This document shows, in pieces, positions 21,512 through 34,437 of a DNA stretch of 64,000 nucleotides. Every line of letters begins with the position of its first letter. Within the stretch, counting starts at the first letter, position 1. Both the position numbers and the translations under genes were made by a program. The stretch covers positions 876,625,594 to 876,689,593 of the forward strand of contig NC_081409.1 of the NCBI RefSeq assembly GCF_030272615.1. Direction: 5' to 3'. This DNA comes from Cryptomeria japonica. Taxonomy: Eukaryota; Streptophyta; Pinopsida; Cupressales; Cupressaceae. The notes beneath the pieces were generated by a model that worked only from the letters and a program-made list of their open reading frames with translations, was not told the DNA's origin and did not search any database.

Positions 21512-22890
21512 TTGAGAACCTTGAAAGAAGAGGGTGGACAAGGGTTTGCCTTGATCTTGAATCCAAAAGGTGAATCAAATTTGTTAATAAATAAGAGGAA
21601 AGACACTCCTAAAGAGGTGTTGCAATTGTTGGAGAGATACAAAGGTATAGTAGTTGATGAAATGCCTAACAACTTGCCTCCAATCAGAGATATCAACCAT
21701 CATATAGACCTTATTCCAGGTGCCACACTCCCCAACAAGGTTGCCTATAAGATGACACCTTCCCAAAATGAAGAAATTCAAGGAAAGTGCAAGAATTGCT
21801 AGACAAGGGTTTGGTGAGGAAAAGTTTAAACCCATGTGCAATACCCACCATCCTAGCACCCAAGAAGGATGGTAAATGGAGACTTTGTACAAATTCAAGA
21901 GCCATTAATAGGATCACTATCAGATATAGATTCCCAATGCCACAGATTGAAGACCTAATGGACTGTTTGGGGAGAGCATGTTACTTTTCAAAGATTGATC
22001 TTAAGAGCGGTTACCATCAAATAAGGATTAGAGAGGGGGATGAATGGAAGACTGCTTTTAAGACTAATGAAGGCCTATATGAATGGATGGTGATGCCCTT
22101 TGGGCTGTCCAATACTCCTAGTACCTTCATGCACCTAATGAATGAGGTGTTGAAACCTTTTATTGGTAAATTTGTTGTTGTTTAGCTTGATGACATTCTC
22201 GTGTTTAGCAGGTCAAAGGAAGAACATTTGCAACATTCAGAAATGGTTCTCAAGAGGCTACATGAGGAGAAACTCATGATCAATTTGAAATGTGATTTCA
22301 TGAAGGAAGAACTAGTGGACCTTGGTTTTGTCATCTCCAAGGGAAATCTGAAAAATGGATCCCTCCAAGGTAGAGGCCATTCTTAATTGGCCAACCCCAA
22401 GGTCAGTTGGTCATGTTAGAAGTTTCCATGGGCTTGCTAGTTTCTATAGATAGTTCATAAAGAATTTTAGTCAGATTTGTGTACCTCTAATAGATACTAT
22501 TAAAGAAGGAAGTAAATGTAAGTTTTCTTGGACTAATGAGGCTGATACGAGTTTTGAGTATTTCAAGAAAAGGGTAGCACAACACGCTATACTTGTTCTC
22601 CCTAATTTTGATAAGATTTTCACTATTGAATGTGATGCTAGCAATTAGGCCATAGGGGTGGTGCTAAGCCAAGAGGGAAAACCAGTAGCATTTTTCTTAG
22701 AGAAACTCAATGATGCAAAAAGGAAGTACTCTTCATATGACTTGGAATTGTATGCTATGGGGCAGGCTCTTAAAAAATGGAGACATTATTTGCTGCCCAA
22801 AGAATTTGTTGTTTTTACTGATAACCATGCTCTTAGTTTCTTGAATGGACAAGATAAGCTTAACCACAGGCATATGAAGTGAGTTGAATC
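21512..22890 (+). pseudogene. Chromovirus reverse transcriptase and RNase H
   Basis: The RT fingers and palm are clear: [36 protein letters not shown] and [13 protein letters not shown]. At the YLDD box the tyrosine codon is replaced by TAG (22183-22185), leaving VVV-stop-LDDILVFS. The thumb continues to 22386, then the frame shifts. The RNase H resumes as KPVAFFLEKLNDAKRKYSSY and VFTDNHALSFL (22658-22882). A TGA at 22880-22882 replaces the expected tryptophan codon. Identification is certain; the protein cannot be made. Confidence 0.9.
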
Positions 22891-22891
22891 C

Positions 22892-23713
22892 TTGCAAGCT
22901 TACACCTTCACTATAAAGCACAAGAAAGGTCAATATAATAAGGTGGCGGATGCTCTTAGTAGGAAATCCCTCATGGTGCAAAAAATTAAATTCAAAAGCA
23001 TGGGGATAGATGCACTCAAGGGCATGTACCATGATGATGCAAATTTCAAGGAGATTTATGAGGTTTGTGAACAATCCTCCAATACCTTCCATAATGAGTA
23101 TTTTGATTTTTTACTTCAGAATGGTTTTATCTTCAAGGGGATTCTATTATGCATACCTAGATGTCCAATGAGGGACAATATTATTAAAGAGAAGCATTGT
23201 AGGAGTTTGGGGTGTCATTTTGGGCTCAACAAGACTTTGGATTTGGTTAGGAGATTCTATTATTGGCCAAAAATGCAGGTTGATGTAAGGAGGTATGTTG
23301 AAGGGTGTTCTATATGTCAAAAGGCCAAGGGTACTTCCTCAAATGCAAGGTTCTATCAACCCTTACCACTTCCCAATAGGCCTTGGGAGAGTGTATGTAT
23401 GAATTTTGTACTAGGGCTGCCTAAAACTCCAAGAGGTTTTGACAATGTTTTTGTGGTTGTAGACAAGTTTAGTAAAATGACACACTTTCTTCCATGCAAA
23501 TGTACTAATGATGCATCTCAGATTGCAGGTTTGTTCTTCAAAGAAGTGGTGAGAATTCATGGTTTACCATTGAATATTGTCTCTGAAAGGGATTCCAAGT
23601 TTATAGGTCACTTTTGGAGGACCTTATGGAATAAACTTGGCATAAAATTGTCTTATAGCTTAGCCTATCATCCACAAATAGATGGCCAAATAGAATTTGT
23701 TAATAGATCATAG
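22892..23713 (+). pseudogene. Chromovirus integrase, zinc-binding and catalytic core
   Basis: After ADALSRK, a histidine/cysteine zinc-binding region ends in YVEGCSICQKAKG. The core shows MTHFLPCKC, SERDSKFIGHFW and YHPQIDGQIEFVNRS. The first catalytic aspartate appears changed to asparagine (CMNFVLGLP where MDF is usual), a G-to-A change. A TAG follows NRS at 23711-23713 and a TAA lies at 23774-23776; the frame is otherwise continuous with the next segment. Confidence 0.88.
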
Positions 23714-23800
23714 GGAAACCTCTTGAGATGTCTTACCAAAGAACATGGACATGCTTGGGATCTAGTCCTACGTTAAGCGACATATGCCTATAATGATTCC

Positions 23801-24481
23801 ATGAATAGGAGAATTGGAAGGAGCCCATTTGAAGTTGTTTATGGGATGCACCATAGAGGTGTGTATCAATTGAGAGATCTACAAGGGATTGACATGATGA
23901 GTTCTCAAGGAGAATCTTTTGCTATAGTAGTCAAGGACAATCATCAACAAGTGAGAGAAACCCTTCAAAACAATGTGGAAAAGTATAAAGAAAGGGCAGA
24001 TTTGAAGAGGAGAGACCTACAATTCAAGGTTGTTGATTTGGTATTGGCACATCTGAAGAAGGAAAGGCTTCACAAAGGAAAGTACACCAAACTGATGATG
24101 AAGAAGATAGGACCATGCCAGGTGGTTCACAAGTTTGGTCCCAATGCATATGAGATTGAGTTACCCCTTGGGGTAGCCATATCTCCAATTTTTAATGTAT
24201 TTGATTTATTTCCATATAAGAGCTTTGTGATTGCAGGTTCTGATGTAGGTGCAACAACAAATGAGGATGATGATTGGGTGAAGGAGTTGCCCCCTATCCA
24301 ACTAGTGAAGCTTGAGTGTATCCTTGACACTAAGGAGGTGAAGAAAACTAGAAGAAAGACATACAACAAATATTTGATCAAGTGGAAAGATCTCCCTGAA
24401 GAAGATTCTACTTGGATGACTGAGAATGATATTAAACAACATGGTATCTCAATTGAAGACCTCCTCTCAAGTGGGACTTAA
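23801..24481 (+). pseudogene. Chromovirus integrase C-terminus with chromodomain
   Basis: The segment begins with the end of the core (GRSPFEVVYG), continues through the C-terminal barrel (KYTKLMMKKIGPCQVVHKFG, NAYEIELP) and ends in a chromodomain at about residues 170-220: LECILDTKEVKK, then YLIKWKDLPEEDSTWM. The IKWKxLPxxxSTWM block is diagnostic for the integrase chromodomain of chromoviruses, thought to steer insertion to particular chromatin. The domain stretch itself is uninterrupted. Confidence 0.9.
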
Positions 24482-26010
24482 GAATCTTCTTCCTCACGAG
24501 CATGGTGCAGGGGAACAGTTGGGTCCATGGGATCTATTCAAGATGTTTGTTCTTGGTTTCATGTTTTGTTGTTCATTTTCAAACTTTTGGAGTCCTTTTA
24601 TCTCATTTTGTAAGGCCTCGGTGCCAATTTGTTGAATGTACTCAAATAGGGATATCTTGGTCAAACTAGGTAAATGCCTCCTAAAGTGTGGTATGGGGGT
24701 ATCTATGATGTATTTGGTGTTTATATAGATGTCTTAAAAGTTCCTAGGGGTCATTGGTGTAAAAATGCAAATTGTTCAGGTTTTGTAAAAGTTGCTTGAC
24801 AACTTTTCAATGTTGTCCAAACACTTATAACTCAAAAGACGGTTGTATGACTAACCAATTCAAATGGTGGTTATGTAAATTAATTATAAGTTATTTATAG
24901 ACCCCTCATATGTTTGGAAGGGGTTGGTTGATGATTTTGTATGGAGAACTCCAAGTTTGAAGGTAATTCATGAACATTTTCTCTGCAATTTTTAGTAAAA
25001 TACTGCACTTTGTTTCATAAGTCTCTATTTCAGATGAATTAGAACTCAAGGATGGACTTGTTGGAAATGTCTCTGAGTTAAATTTCATTGGGTACCATTT
25101 TGGATTGATTTAATTGGGTTTTGTGCATTCTACAAGCAATTTTGTCCAGACTGGTCTAAATCTCTAGGTTTAGAGAGTTTTAACAAGAATTATGCATATC
25201 CACTCATTCCACCAAAAAATTGACTCAATAATTGGTGGAATGATGGGTATGAGGGTAATACAAGTGGTTTTTGAACCATTTTTTCAGAGGAGGAGTTCAA
25301 GTGGTGTTTTGAGCAATTGAAGGCCTAATATCTCCATATATTAGACCGACTTGACAAGGCTGAGTGACTTGTTGTTGGTTTGGGTGTCAAAATAGCCAAG
25401 GAGACCTTGGAACCTATGAAATACATTTAATTTTGACATCCCCTTACCTTTGAAATTGGTTGTTTAGGGCAGTAGAGAGTCTAAGAGGTGCTTGTAGTGT
25501 TGTTGGAGGCCTAATTAAGCTTTTGTAGGACTGTAATAGTCTGATTTTGAGCACCTTGGTCTAAAGTACCCCACCTTGGTTTTCACAAATATTAAACAAA
25601 TTAAAAAAGGGTATCTCAATTTTTTTTCATTTCATTCCTTGTGTCAGTGAATCAAAAGATATTATGGAATTTGTCTCAGAATAGGGCTACTAGAGGCTAG
25701 GCCCATAGGGTGCATTTGGTGTTGGATGGTCTAGAAGGGCTTGATACCAAGGTTGTTATTAGTGTTTATGAGTCAAAATAGGTCAGAGGACATGGTGGAA
25801 CTCTTGCCTCAAGTCCTACTTTTTCCCTATGCTTTGATGCAGGGAAAACTTTAAGAAACCCCCTCTTGGACAAGGTGTAAAAATATGGCGAAAGTTGTAT
25901 AATTCCAGAGGAAAATTTTAATTTTACTGGTAAATTTTTGCGGTTTACGGAGAAAAAATAATAATCTCCATTGACCAATTAGTCATGATCACTCAAAGTT
26001 TGTGAAAAAT
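24482..26010 (+). other. Region 3' of the chromovirus, probably 3' UTR and LTR
   Basis: No gene is visible. CATGGTGCAGGGGAACAG after the chromodomain stop could include the polypurine tract, but I cannot fix the LTR start and see no second copy. The rest is AT-rich without convincing ORFs. Confidence 0.35.
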
Positions 26011-26014
26011 CCTG

Positions 26015-26235
26015 GCAAATTGTAATGTTTTTAAAACCAAAAAAAATATTTGCATGGGCGAATTGTAATGTTTTTAAAACCAGAAAAATATTTGCATTGG
26101 GGATTTCAACCTATTTTCAAACCATTAAAAAAAAATATTGGCGATTTCAACCTATTTTCAAACCATAAAAATAAAATATTGCCGATTTCAAGCTATTTTC
26201 AAACCATAAAAAAAAATATTAGCGATTTCAAGATA
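26015..26235. repeat. Two adjoining tandem repeats, 43 bp x2 and 41 bp x3.5
   Basis: GCAAATTGTAATGTTTTTAA recurs at period 43 (26015, 26058). It passes into units holding GATTTCAACCTATTTTCAAA at 26102, 26143, 26184 and 26224 (period 40-41) with A-rich spacers. Confidence 0.9.
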
Positions 26236-26279
26236 TTAAGTCATTAAAACACCCAGCACACAACCGTCAACTCTCTTCC

Positions 26280-26850
26280 TGAAAGACTGCCCATTAGTAA
26301 ATCTCGCGACCTAGCGACAAGCCCTTACGACTCTATCTCCAACTCGCAAGATGAAAATGGTAAGCCTTCATAACCTTGAGATCTAGCGACTGAGGGAAAC
26401 TAAACTGCCACTCGCCAATTCTCGACCACAAAATGTTAAGTCCTCATCACCATATCGACTTGGAGATAGTGGTATCTTTAACCCTTGTTGCATACTCACC
26501 AACATAAAGCAATTTATCTCTTAACCGCTAGCACTTCACTTGCAAGCTCATGGCTTGATCAGGTCTTCAAACATTTAACTTCATGAGCTGACGATAACCA
26601 TAAAACTTGACCACAAACTGTCTAGTCACTAGCTCGCGACCTAAAAATGCTAACATTAAACAAACATGAGAGATAGCGACAATTGTATGAAATGAGTTAC
26701 TCGCTAACTCTTGCGACTATAATGTATGACATCAGACCAATTAGAGACCTCTCAACTAAAGCAATTTCATTAACAATCTCCAGCTCGGTAACATAAAATG
26801 CTAACACCCAAAAAGCTAGAGACCTCATGATGTAAACCCAAACCAAGCTA
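26280..26850. repeat. Array of TCGCGAC/CTAGCGAC words, left copy
   Basis: Words such as CTCGCGACCTAGCGACAAG, ACTCGCTAACTCTTGCGAC and GAGATAGCGAC recur irregularly. Its last part (26690-26840) is a diverged direct repeat of 33707-33850, sharing AACTCTTGCG(A/G)CTATAATG and ATTTCATTAACAATCTCCAG. The pair flanks the ORF of element G in the same orientation and may be old LTR or leader sequence. Confidence 0.75.
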
Positions 26851-28892
26851 GAGTCGAGGTTGATTAGACAAGCGAGGACAACGGTTTCAAAGGCATAAAA
26901 GGATTGGATAGCTTTTGAGTTAGAGATGAGAGATCACTAATTTCTCTGAGAAATCAAAGCTCAGGTTGTTTTTTGTCAGGGATTCTGAAGTAGAATTTAT
27001 CCAATCAAGGAGGAATAAAATCAGAACAAAATCATTCACAATAGATGAGCCTTAGTAGGATGCAGTGGATTTGATAGGCATGACAGTGACTTCTAGAGTC
27101 TACAGTCATGTTGAAAAACACCAAAATGATGATTTTTCACGTGAATGAGCATCAACAAATGAAGTGTTAAAAGATTATAAATACAATGGAGTGGTGACTT
27201 AATTGGTAGAAGAGAAAAGAAACCTTTTTCATTTTCCGAGAGTGGTTGTTTCCTTAGAAAGGAAGATGATGTTTGAGTAGGATCGTGCATGGAGTTGTTG
27301 TGTGTTCTCTGATACTGGATGGGTGTTTTTTTTGTTTTCTCCTATGTGAGTTTGTTTATTGTCAGAGGGGTTGTGAAAGTGAGAAGGACTGCCAGAGGGG
27401 GTGTGAAAGCCTTTTCTTATCAAGAAAGGCCAAGCATGGAACATCCTCTACTTGTACTCTGCCACATGATGATAGGGGGTTTGAAGAAGGAGCCCGCAGA
27501 GGAATGAAAGAAGGATTTGTTTGGGTAGGGAGTGGTAGCCAGTCATCTTTGTGACGACATGGAAGTTGCAACCCCTTCCCAACATATTACATTTACCCTA
27601 AAGATCCTCTTTCCACTTTCCCTGATCGTGGGTAGGAAGGCTCGAGCTCCTCTTTCCATTTTCTCTTTTCCTGGGGATGAAGGCTTCCTCCTCTATTTGG
27701 AAATGATCTGTTGGACAAAACGTAACATCTCACATTCCATCCAAAGGCATCAGGGTGATAATGGCATGGCTCAAACAGTTTTGCAAGTTGTATAGTCATT
27801 GGGGGTCCTTTTCTGGTTCTAGTAGTGATTCTAGACTCTAGGTGAAGGGAGCAAGTTGTATAGTCATTTACAGAGCAAATGAAAAGCATTTAGTGTCAAG
27901 CTTTGTGCAGGTTCTTGAAGGAGTTATATATAAATTTATTTTGTGATGGTCAACAAAAGTAGTAATTTTATTCAATAGAAATTAAATTATGATCTATTTC
28001 TCTCTGGTGTATAATTCTATCTCTTTCAAATGATCAAAATCATGAGTTTTAATTTTTTTCATTTGTTGCATTGTTATGGTGTATGCAATTTTTCATTTAA
28101 TGCTTCCTATTATGCCCAATAATGCATAATATAATATATTACATAAAAATCCATATCATATATATTACATAAACATCCACATATATTACATAAACATCCA
28201 TACCATATAAAATCATAAGAGTATTAAGCATGAAAGTATCAAACACCACAATAGATAGGGATACAACATAATTAGTAAAATATGCATGCAACTCAATTAA
28301 AGGGAATAGCTTTTGAGGATCCAATTCCATGATAGATGTTATAGATAAATCACAATTTCATAATCAAAGGCAAAAAAGAAAACATATTCACCCACAATGA
28401 ATCAACTATTATAATTGGAAGGGCACTTCACCAAGTCAACATCAAGACAACAGACCAGTGCCTTATCCTAGGGCATAGAGTTACTTACAATTAAAAGACA
28501 ACCTGATAATAAACTTCAATAAGATTCATTTGCAGATAAATAGGAATGAATATGCCATTACATACACAACCCAGATTCATACATAAACTAAAAAACCCTT
28601 GACCATTCAATTCACAGTGAAAATATAAATTCAACACAAAGACAATTATGTGAAGATCTCAAATTGTAAATGATATTGATATTATATCCATAATGATATC
28701 AGAAAGTAAATTCAAAATGCGATTCAACTATGCACTTAATAGTTGAACTATTATAACTATATAAGAGTTTTCAACAACAATAAAAGTGGCCAACTGGCCA
28801 TCCCTCACTACCGATCAAAAAGAAAAAGTGGTCATCCCTCTCAAATTAATCTTGGAATCCTTTTATAAGATGAGGATTCAACAAGCTTAAAA
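26851..28892. other. No recognisable gene
   Basis: I see only short unrelated ORFs, a small tandem GAGGGG(T/G)TGTGAAAG duplication near 27365-27410 and AT-rich repeats (TATATTACATAAACATCCA) near 28150-28200. It is probably decayed element sequence 3' of the G ORF. Confidence 0.4.
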
Positions 28893-31800
28893 TTACTGTG
28901 AGGAATCTTGGGTAGATACCTCAACTTGACATTTCTTCTTTTGCTTTGCTTTTAGCATGACTTGCCACCTATCCACCTCTTTGTCTGTCGGCCAATTGAA
29001 TGCCTTTACCTCTTCCAACTTTGCAATTGAATCTGTCCATCTGGCATCTATAACTGCCCTGGCCTCAACAATAAACTTTGCATGGTCAACCTCAACCTTG
29101 AATAGTGAATCAAGCATATTGTTAAGGAAATCAACATCAACCTGTTCATCTATATGCTTGATTGTTTCTTCTTGCTCCGAAATCAAATCAAATTCACTGG
29201 TCCAATTAGAAACTGATTTCAAATCTCCATTACTACCATAAATTGAAGGCACCAATTTACTATAACCTTTCCCAAATGTATGCAATTTTTCATTTATAAG
29301 CACATCCTTCCCTGTGAAAAATGTATAAGCTGCATTCATTACCTCCACCATGTCTTTAGTGTCACTGATCTTGGGAGGAAACTCATCACTATACATCATT
29401 GCAGTATCTAGCTTATCCATTAATCTGCTTCTTCCTGACCAAACATTGAACAAAAGTCTAAGAAAAGCAACAACCTCAGAGGAAGTTTTACTTGTCTCTT
29501 TCAAAGAAATGTGCAAATCATGCACTACCATCAATTTTCCTTTCAATACATTAATCCTGTGTTTCAGAATTCCTTATATCATAGAGATAGCCTTGACATT
29601 TTGTTCCTTTTCAATATTTTCAATTTTCTCAGTGTATTCCTCCATTTTTGCTGTCACATCAGTTGGTATTTCTTGTACTTATTCTATAATATGTATTGGA
29701 GGGGGCTCATTTGCAATTATTTCTTTCAACTCCACTAACTCTTCCTCTAGAGCGCCCTTCTTCATCATTGTCTCTTCATATTTTTTAGATAATGCAATCA
29801 ATTGGCTATATGTTTCTCTGTATCTTCTTGACAAATCCTCTATTTTTGATAAATTCATGAGAGAAACTTGAGTAAAAAATGAGGCAATCTCCGTGTTAGT
29901 TGTGTTATGCAAATTCTAGATCATTCTGTTAGCTTTCTTTTCTACTTGGATATTTAGAAGGTGGGGATTTTGAGTGGAAGGGGCCAAAGACCAAGCAACA
30001 AGTGTCTTTGACTTAGGATTAAATCCTGATCCTCTTATTACATCTCCAATTTCAAATTCAGTTTTAAACATTGAGTCCTCTTGCTTCCTAATCTGATCAA
30101 TAATAAAAATAGACTCGATATCCCAATCAGGCATCATAATCATACCAGTACTCTTAATCAATTGTCTTGCCTATTCCATAGATATTTGCTCCCTATCAGG
30201 ATCATATTCCTGCAGTGCCTTGATGATCTCCTCTTTCTTTTCTACATTTCCTTCCTCTATGATCAGATTTTGTCTTAGTTGATTTTGTTTCATCCTTGTC
30301 AAAAAACTTTTAAACTCATCTGACTTAATAAAGTCATCATCTTTCATGAACTCGTTTGACATTATTACACGCTCATCAAAGCCTTGAGCAAGGGCTTCAT
30401 TTGTTTCTCCCTGTTCTTCATTCTGCACTGCTTCTCTGAGAAGTGTCCTTATTTGATGAAAGTACTGTCCTTGTTCTATAGCAATTGCTCTAGTAGGGTC
30501 TCTCCTCACAATTGTATTGACCTCTTTGGTTTTTTGTTTCTTTGTAGGTGGCACTCAGGTAGATTCAACTTCATCCCCACTCTCTACATCATCAACATAC
30601 ACACTAAGTGGCCTCTTGCCATGTGAAGAATACCCATCTTGAGGGTCTTGCTGCTAAGAAGCCACTTCTGGAATTTGAGGCATTTATTCCATCAAAGTTT
30701 CATATAAACTCAACATTCTGTCAATCCTCTCCAGGTAAGGGTTATCAGGGCAAAAACCTGAGAAACTAGGGTCAGCAGCCTTCATTTCTACCTCAACTCT
30801 CGTCAAATTTTTCCATTTTCTTCTCCTTTCTTGTACTTCCTCTTTTCTCAACAAATTTCTAACCACATCTTCATCATCCAATGGTTCGTGGTCCTTTATT
30901 GTGGGCCAAGGTGTCATTTTTGGCAATGCACGTTTTATAAATTATTCAGGATCACAAAATCTAGACACAACATTAACCAACCTATACTGTTTAAGGAATT
31001 GTTTACTTCATCAAAGGAACTCCTACCAATGGTAAAATCAGATGCAACCCAAAGCCTAGGAAGAAGAGAACCCTTCCTATGTTTCTCAAGGTATTCTTTT
31101 TCAACTAGGGTCAATTGCCAAATAAAGTCCATAAAAGCAATCCTAATTGGAACAAATTTTGGTAAAATATGGGGAGGCTAAGGACACCCATAGACTCTAA
31201 TCACAGTAAAGTTATCAAAAAAGAAAAGTCCCCCCAGTTATGTCGAATAGACCAGTTTGGAACATATTGGTAAGATCTCAAAACTCTCCTAACATTAATT
31301 GACAATCTTTCCCTATTTATTCATAGCATTTCCATAATTGGCAAAACAATCCAATTTTCAAAGAAAAGGAAAGAAGAATGGGGAGAACTACTGTCCCAAA
31401 CCTGGGTCCATCTTTGTATTGGCATTAAGACACCCAATTCTTCTCTGAAAATCTCCAATTCTTTATCCATGAACTCAACATTATAGAACAAGAATAAATG
31501 CATCAACAATGAATAATGCTTGAATGTAGGGCTGGGTGCACCACTTTGAATTTCAACTAGAGCATTATGAATGTGTTCAACCGCATAGCCCACATAATCG
31601 TAATCTTTGTTAACATCTGGGTGTTGAATGTCCATAGCCATCATCAGTAATTCAGTTGACACTGTTGAATCTCCATCAAAACCCAACACTTTGCATAATC
31701 CATAGATTGTACAATGTATATAATGGTGGAAAGGTGTGATGTCAAATAGTGGTTGGATACTATTTGGAATTATAACCGGTTTCCTATTCACCCTAGGCAT

Positions 31801-32351
31801 GTATCTGGGAATTGCATGCTTCTTGACAACACCTTTGTATTTGTCATAATCCTCTGCAATCCACTCCAAATCTATATCTATACATGCAACACTAGTAATC
31901 AGGAAAGCTTCAACAAAGCTATCTCTGTTAATTGAAACTAGGGCAGACTAGTTCTTTCTTATGATTACCCTAGATATTGGGCAATAGCGTTTGGCCAACT
32001 TTTTGATCAAATCCACATCAACATACACATCTGGCACAATTAACTTTTCCATATTTAAATCCCAAGGTTTTGACATTGGGATACCCTTAACCCTATTATT
32101 CCAGAAATAATGAAAACAAGCAGAACCATTCATATGAAGTGTGGTCGGGTTTCTATATTGGTCCATAAATCTTTCCATGCCAAATCATTTGTATTCAAAG
32201 CAACAAAAGTCCTTGGCAGCAAATATACAAATTCTTCTTTTTATTTCTTAACCATCTTTTCCTTAGTGGACTTGGGATTGGAACCTCTAGGTCCTCCACT
32301 TGTCGTGGCCTTGGGCTTGGAACCTCGAGTTCCACTCATTGCCTTGCTCAT
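28893..32351 (-). pseudogene. Element G: long uncharacterised ORF related to the copia ORF2
   Basis: The minus strand from an ATG at 32351 encodes about 1150 codons broken by stops and a few frameshifts. Pieces lie at 32178-31948, 31869-31321, 30926-30684, 30554-30171, 30161-29916, 29912-29679 and 29546-28893, and most neighbouring pieces share a frame. Visible parts are an N-terminal Ser/Lys/Gly-rich tail, a globular region (FDITPFHHYIHCTIYGLCKV, FKHYSLLMHLFLFY), a short basic segment (MPPTKKQKTKE) and long coiled coils (YRETYSQLIALSKKYEETM). The order globular-basic-coiled coil and the F(K/R)xx(S/N)LLxxLxL(F/Y) motif match the copia ORF2 at 7001. No polymerase motif is visible. The function is unknown; a structural retrotransposon protein is a guess. 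Confidence 0.6.
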
Positions 32352-32639
32352 TTTAGATGCAGGAGAAAAAAATTTCTAAAATTTTTCCACACCCAACACT
32401 CTAAATTCTCCAACATTGTTGCAGAGTTCAATTCACTAGATTACCTCGAAGATAGAATGCATTAATGCAATTATTTTTGAAATCTTGGCTCGATCATGCA
32501 ATTTATGGTATTTGGGCACCGTCACTTCTCTCAAGTCTCATTAATTGCCACACTTGCAATGTGCATGAACTTCAACTAGCTACTGTGGCATTAATTTAAA
32601 GTTGAAGTACTCGAATGAAATTCGAATTCATGCCATTGA

Positions 32640-33900
32640 TCTGCATCAAGCCCTTCGTTCACAACCTCACAACAACATTTGTAATATTCTCTCCTTACAT
32701 GCGAGCTGGCGACCACTGCAAATCTAACAAAACAACTTATTTCATCGCAAGATCGCAACTCAAACTTAACTTGACTTAAACCCTTGCGATCCCGCGACAA
32801 CAAGACACTTAACCACCATCGCATGCTCGCAACACTTTTACAGAACTCGACAAACAAGTACACATGTCAATCCCCATCTTTAATAGCACACTCGCAACTA
32901 GTTATAACAATTTGGAAAGTAACCGACGAGTTAGCGAAAATGCTACCAAATCCTCTTAATCACAAGCTTGCAACCCCTTTTACGAATCCTCAAAGAATCT
33001 CATGAGTGAGCGACAACTATTGATATTCATCGAGCCCTTCAGTTGCAACCTCGCAACAACATTTGTAATATTCTTTCTTTACCTGCGAGCTGGCGACCAC
33101 TGCAAATATAACAAAACAACTTATTTCATCGCAAGCTCGCAACTCAAAACTTAACTTGACTTAAAACCTTGCGATCCCATGACAACAATACACTTAAATG
33201 CCATCGCATTCTCGCAACACTTTTTGACTTAAGACTTACAAACCCGCGAGCATGCGATGACCACAAAATCAGACCAAAACTGAACTATCGCCAAATCACA
33301 ACATAAAATGCTAAATAACTTTAAAACCTGCGAGCAAGCGACAAAACCAACTAAGCTGCGATACCAACCACATCACATGATTGCAAATTAAAATGACTTA
33401 AGCGCGAACACCTTGCGACCTTGCGATAGCATAAAATCACACCCAGTCGCAACCTAGCAACATAAAATGGTCAAGTGCAAAACATCTTGCGAGGTAGCAA
33501 CAACTAAAATCTCTCAATACTCGCAAACTCGCGACTTAAATTGACTTGATGATAAAGGACTTGCGAGCTAGTGATAACCATAAAATCTCTAAACTATTTA
33601 TCTCTTGACCACAACGACCCAACGAGTACCAACAAGAATTGATGTTTTATGTTAATTACCGTAATAAACAGGCACGAGCAGTGGCACATAGACTATTAAT
33701 GACTTACTCGCTAACTCTTGCGGCTATAATGTATGACATCAAACTAATTCGAGACCTCACGACCAAAGCAATTTCATTAACAATCTCCAGCTTGCTAACA
33801 TAAAATGCTAACACTAAAAAAACTTGAGACCTTGCAATTTAAACCCAAACCAACCCTCGCTAAATCGCCACTTAAATTGTTAAACATGAAATTTATCTGT
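32640..33900. repeat. Array of GCGAGC/TCGCAAC words upstream of the G ORF
   Basis: Words such as TGCGAGCTGGCGACCAC, ATCGCAAGCTCGCAACTC and CTGCGAGCAAGCGAC recur about every 20-40 bp in otherwise AT-rich DNA. A block of about 190 bp is duplicated at an offset of 384 bp (AACAACATTTGTAATATTC at 32671 and 33055). The array begins about 290 bp upstream of the G ORF start, the same relative position as the leader arrays of elements A and C. Confidence 0.8.
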
Positions 33901-34437
33901 GAGTTAGAGATGAACCATTAAACATGTCTCATTGTCTCACCAACCGTTTGACCATACTTGATGTTGACATGGACAAATAAAGAGAGGACAACTCAGATTT
34001 TCAATGCACGACAACTTCAGTTTACTAGCCAACTAAGAGAAAAAACAAACACAAAACCCTAATCGCCATGAACATCATGTTAAGAATTTAATGTAGAACA
34101 GTAGAAAGGTTCTAACAGTTATGCAATATGATTCATTTTATAGATCTTGTGACATAAATTGTTGCATTTCATGTTCAACATAATGTGGAACCAATTTACT
34201 AATAATTCAATTGTTTACTAATAATTCAGAAAATAAATTCTAATTGTTTACTAATAATTCAAATTCACAATTAAAAATATGAAATAAGTATCCGTTTTGA
34301 TTGACAAATTCAAATAATACAATATAAAAAATCATCAATGACAACTATAGTATTGCAAATTGAAATTGTAATATGACTCAAGAACTGTAGTATAATTATA
34401 AATACTAATAAACTGACTGCTAATTCACTTCAGTGAC
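33901..34437. other. AT-rich spacer, no gene
   Basis: The only structure is a threefold TTTACTAATAATTCAAATT-like word near 34190-34265. The hAT transposase pseudogene ends just to the right. Confidence 0.5.

Noticed and set aside
27230-27890. Overlapping ORFs of 60-98 residues as host gene exons
   Set aside because: No recognisable domain and no consistent splice signals; frames on both strands are equally open.
26280-33900. The two TCGCGAC-rich fields as an LTR pair bounding element G
   Set aside because: Only about 150 bp align clearly and the rest diverges; no TG...CA ends, primer site or duplication could be placed.
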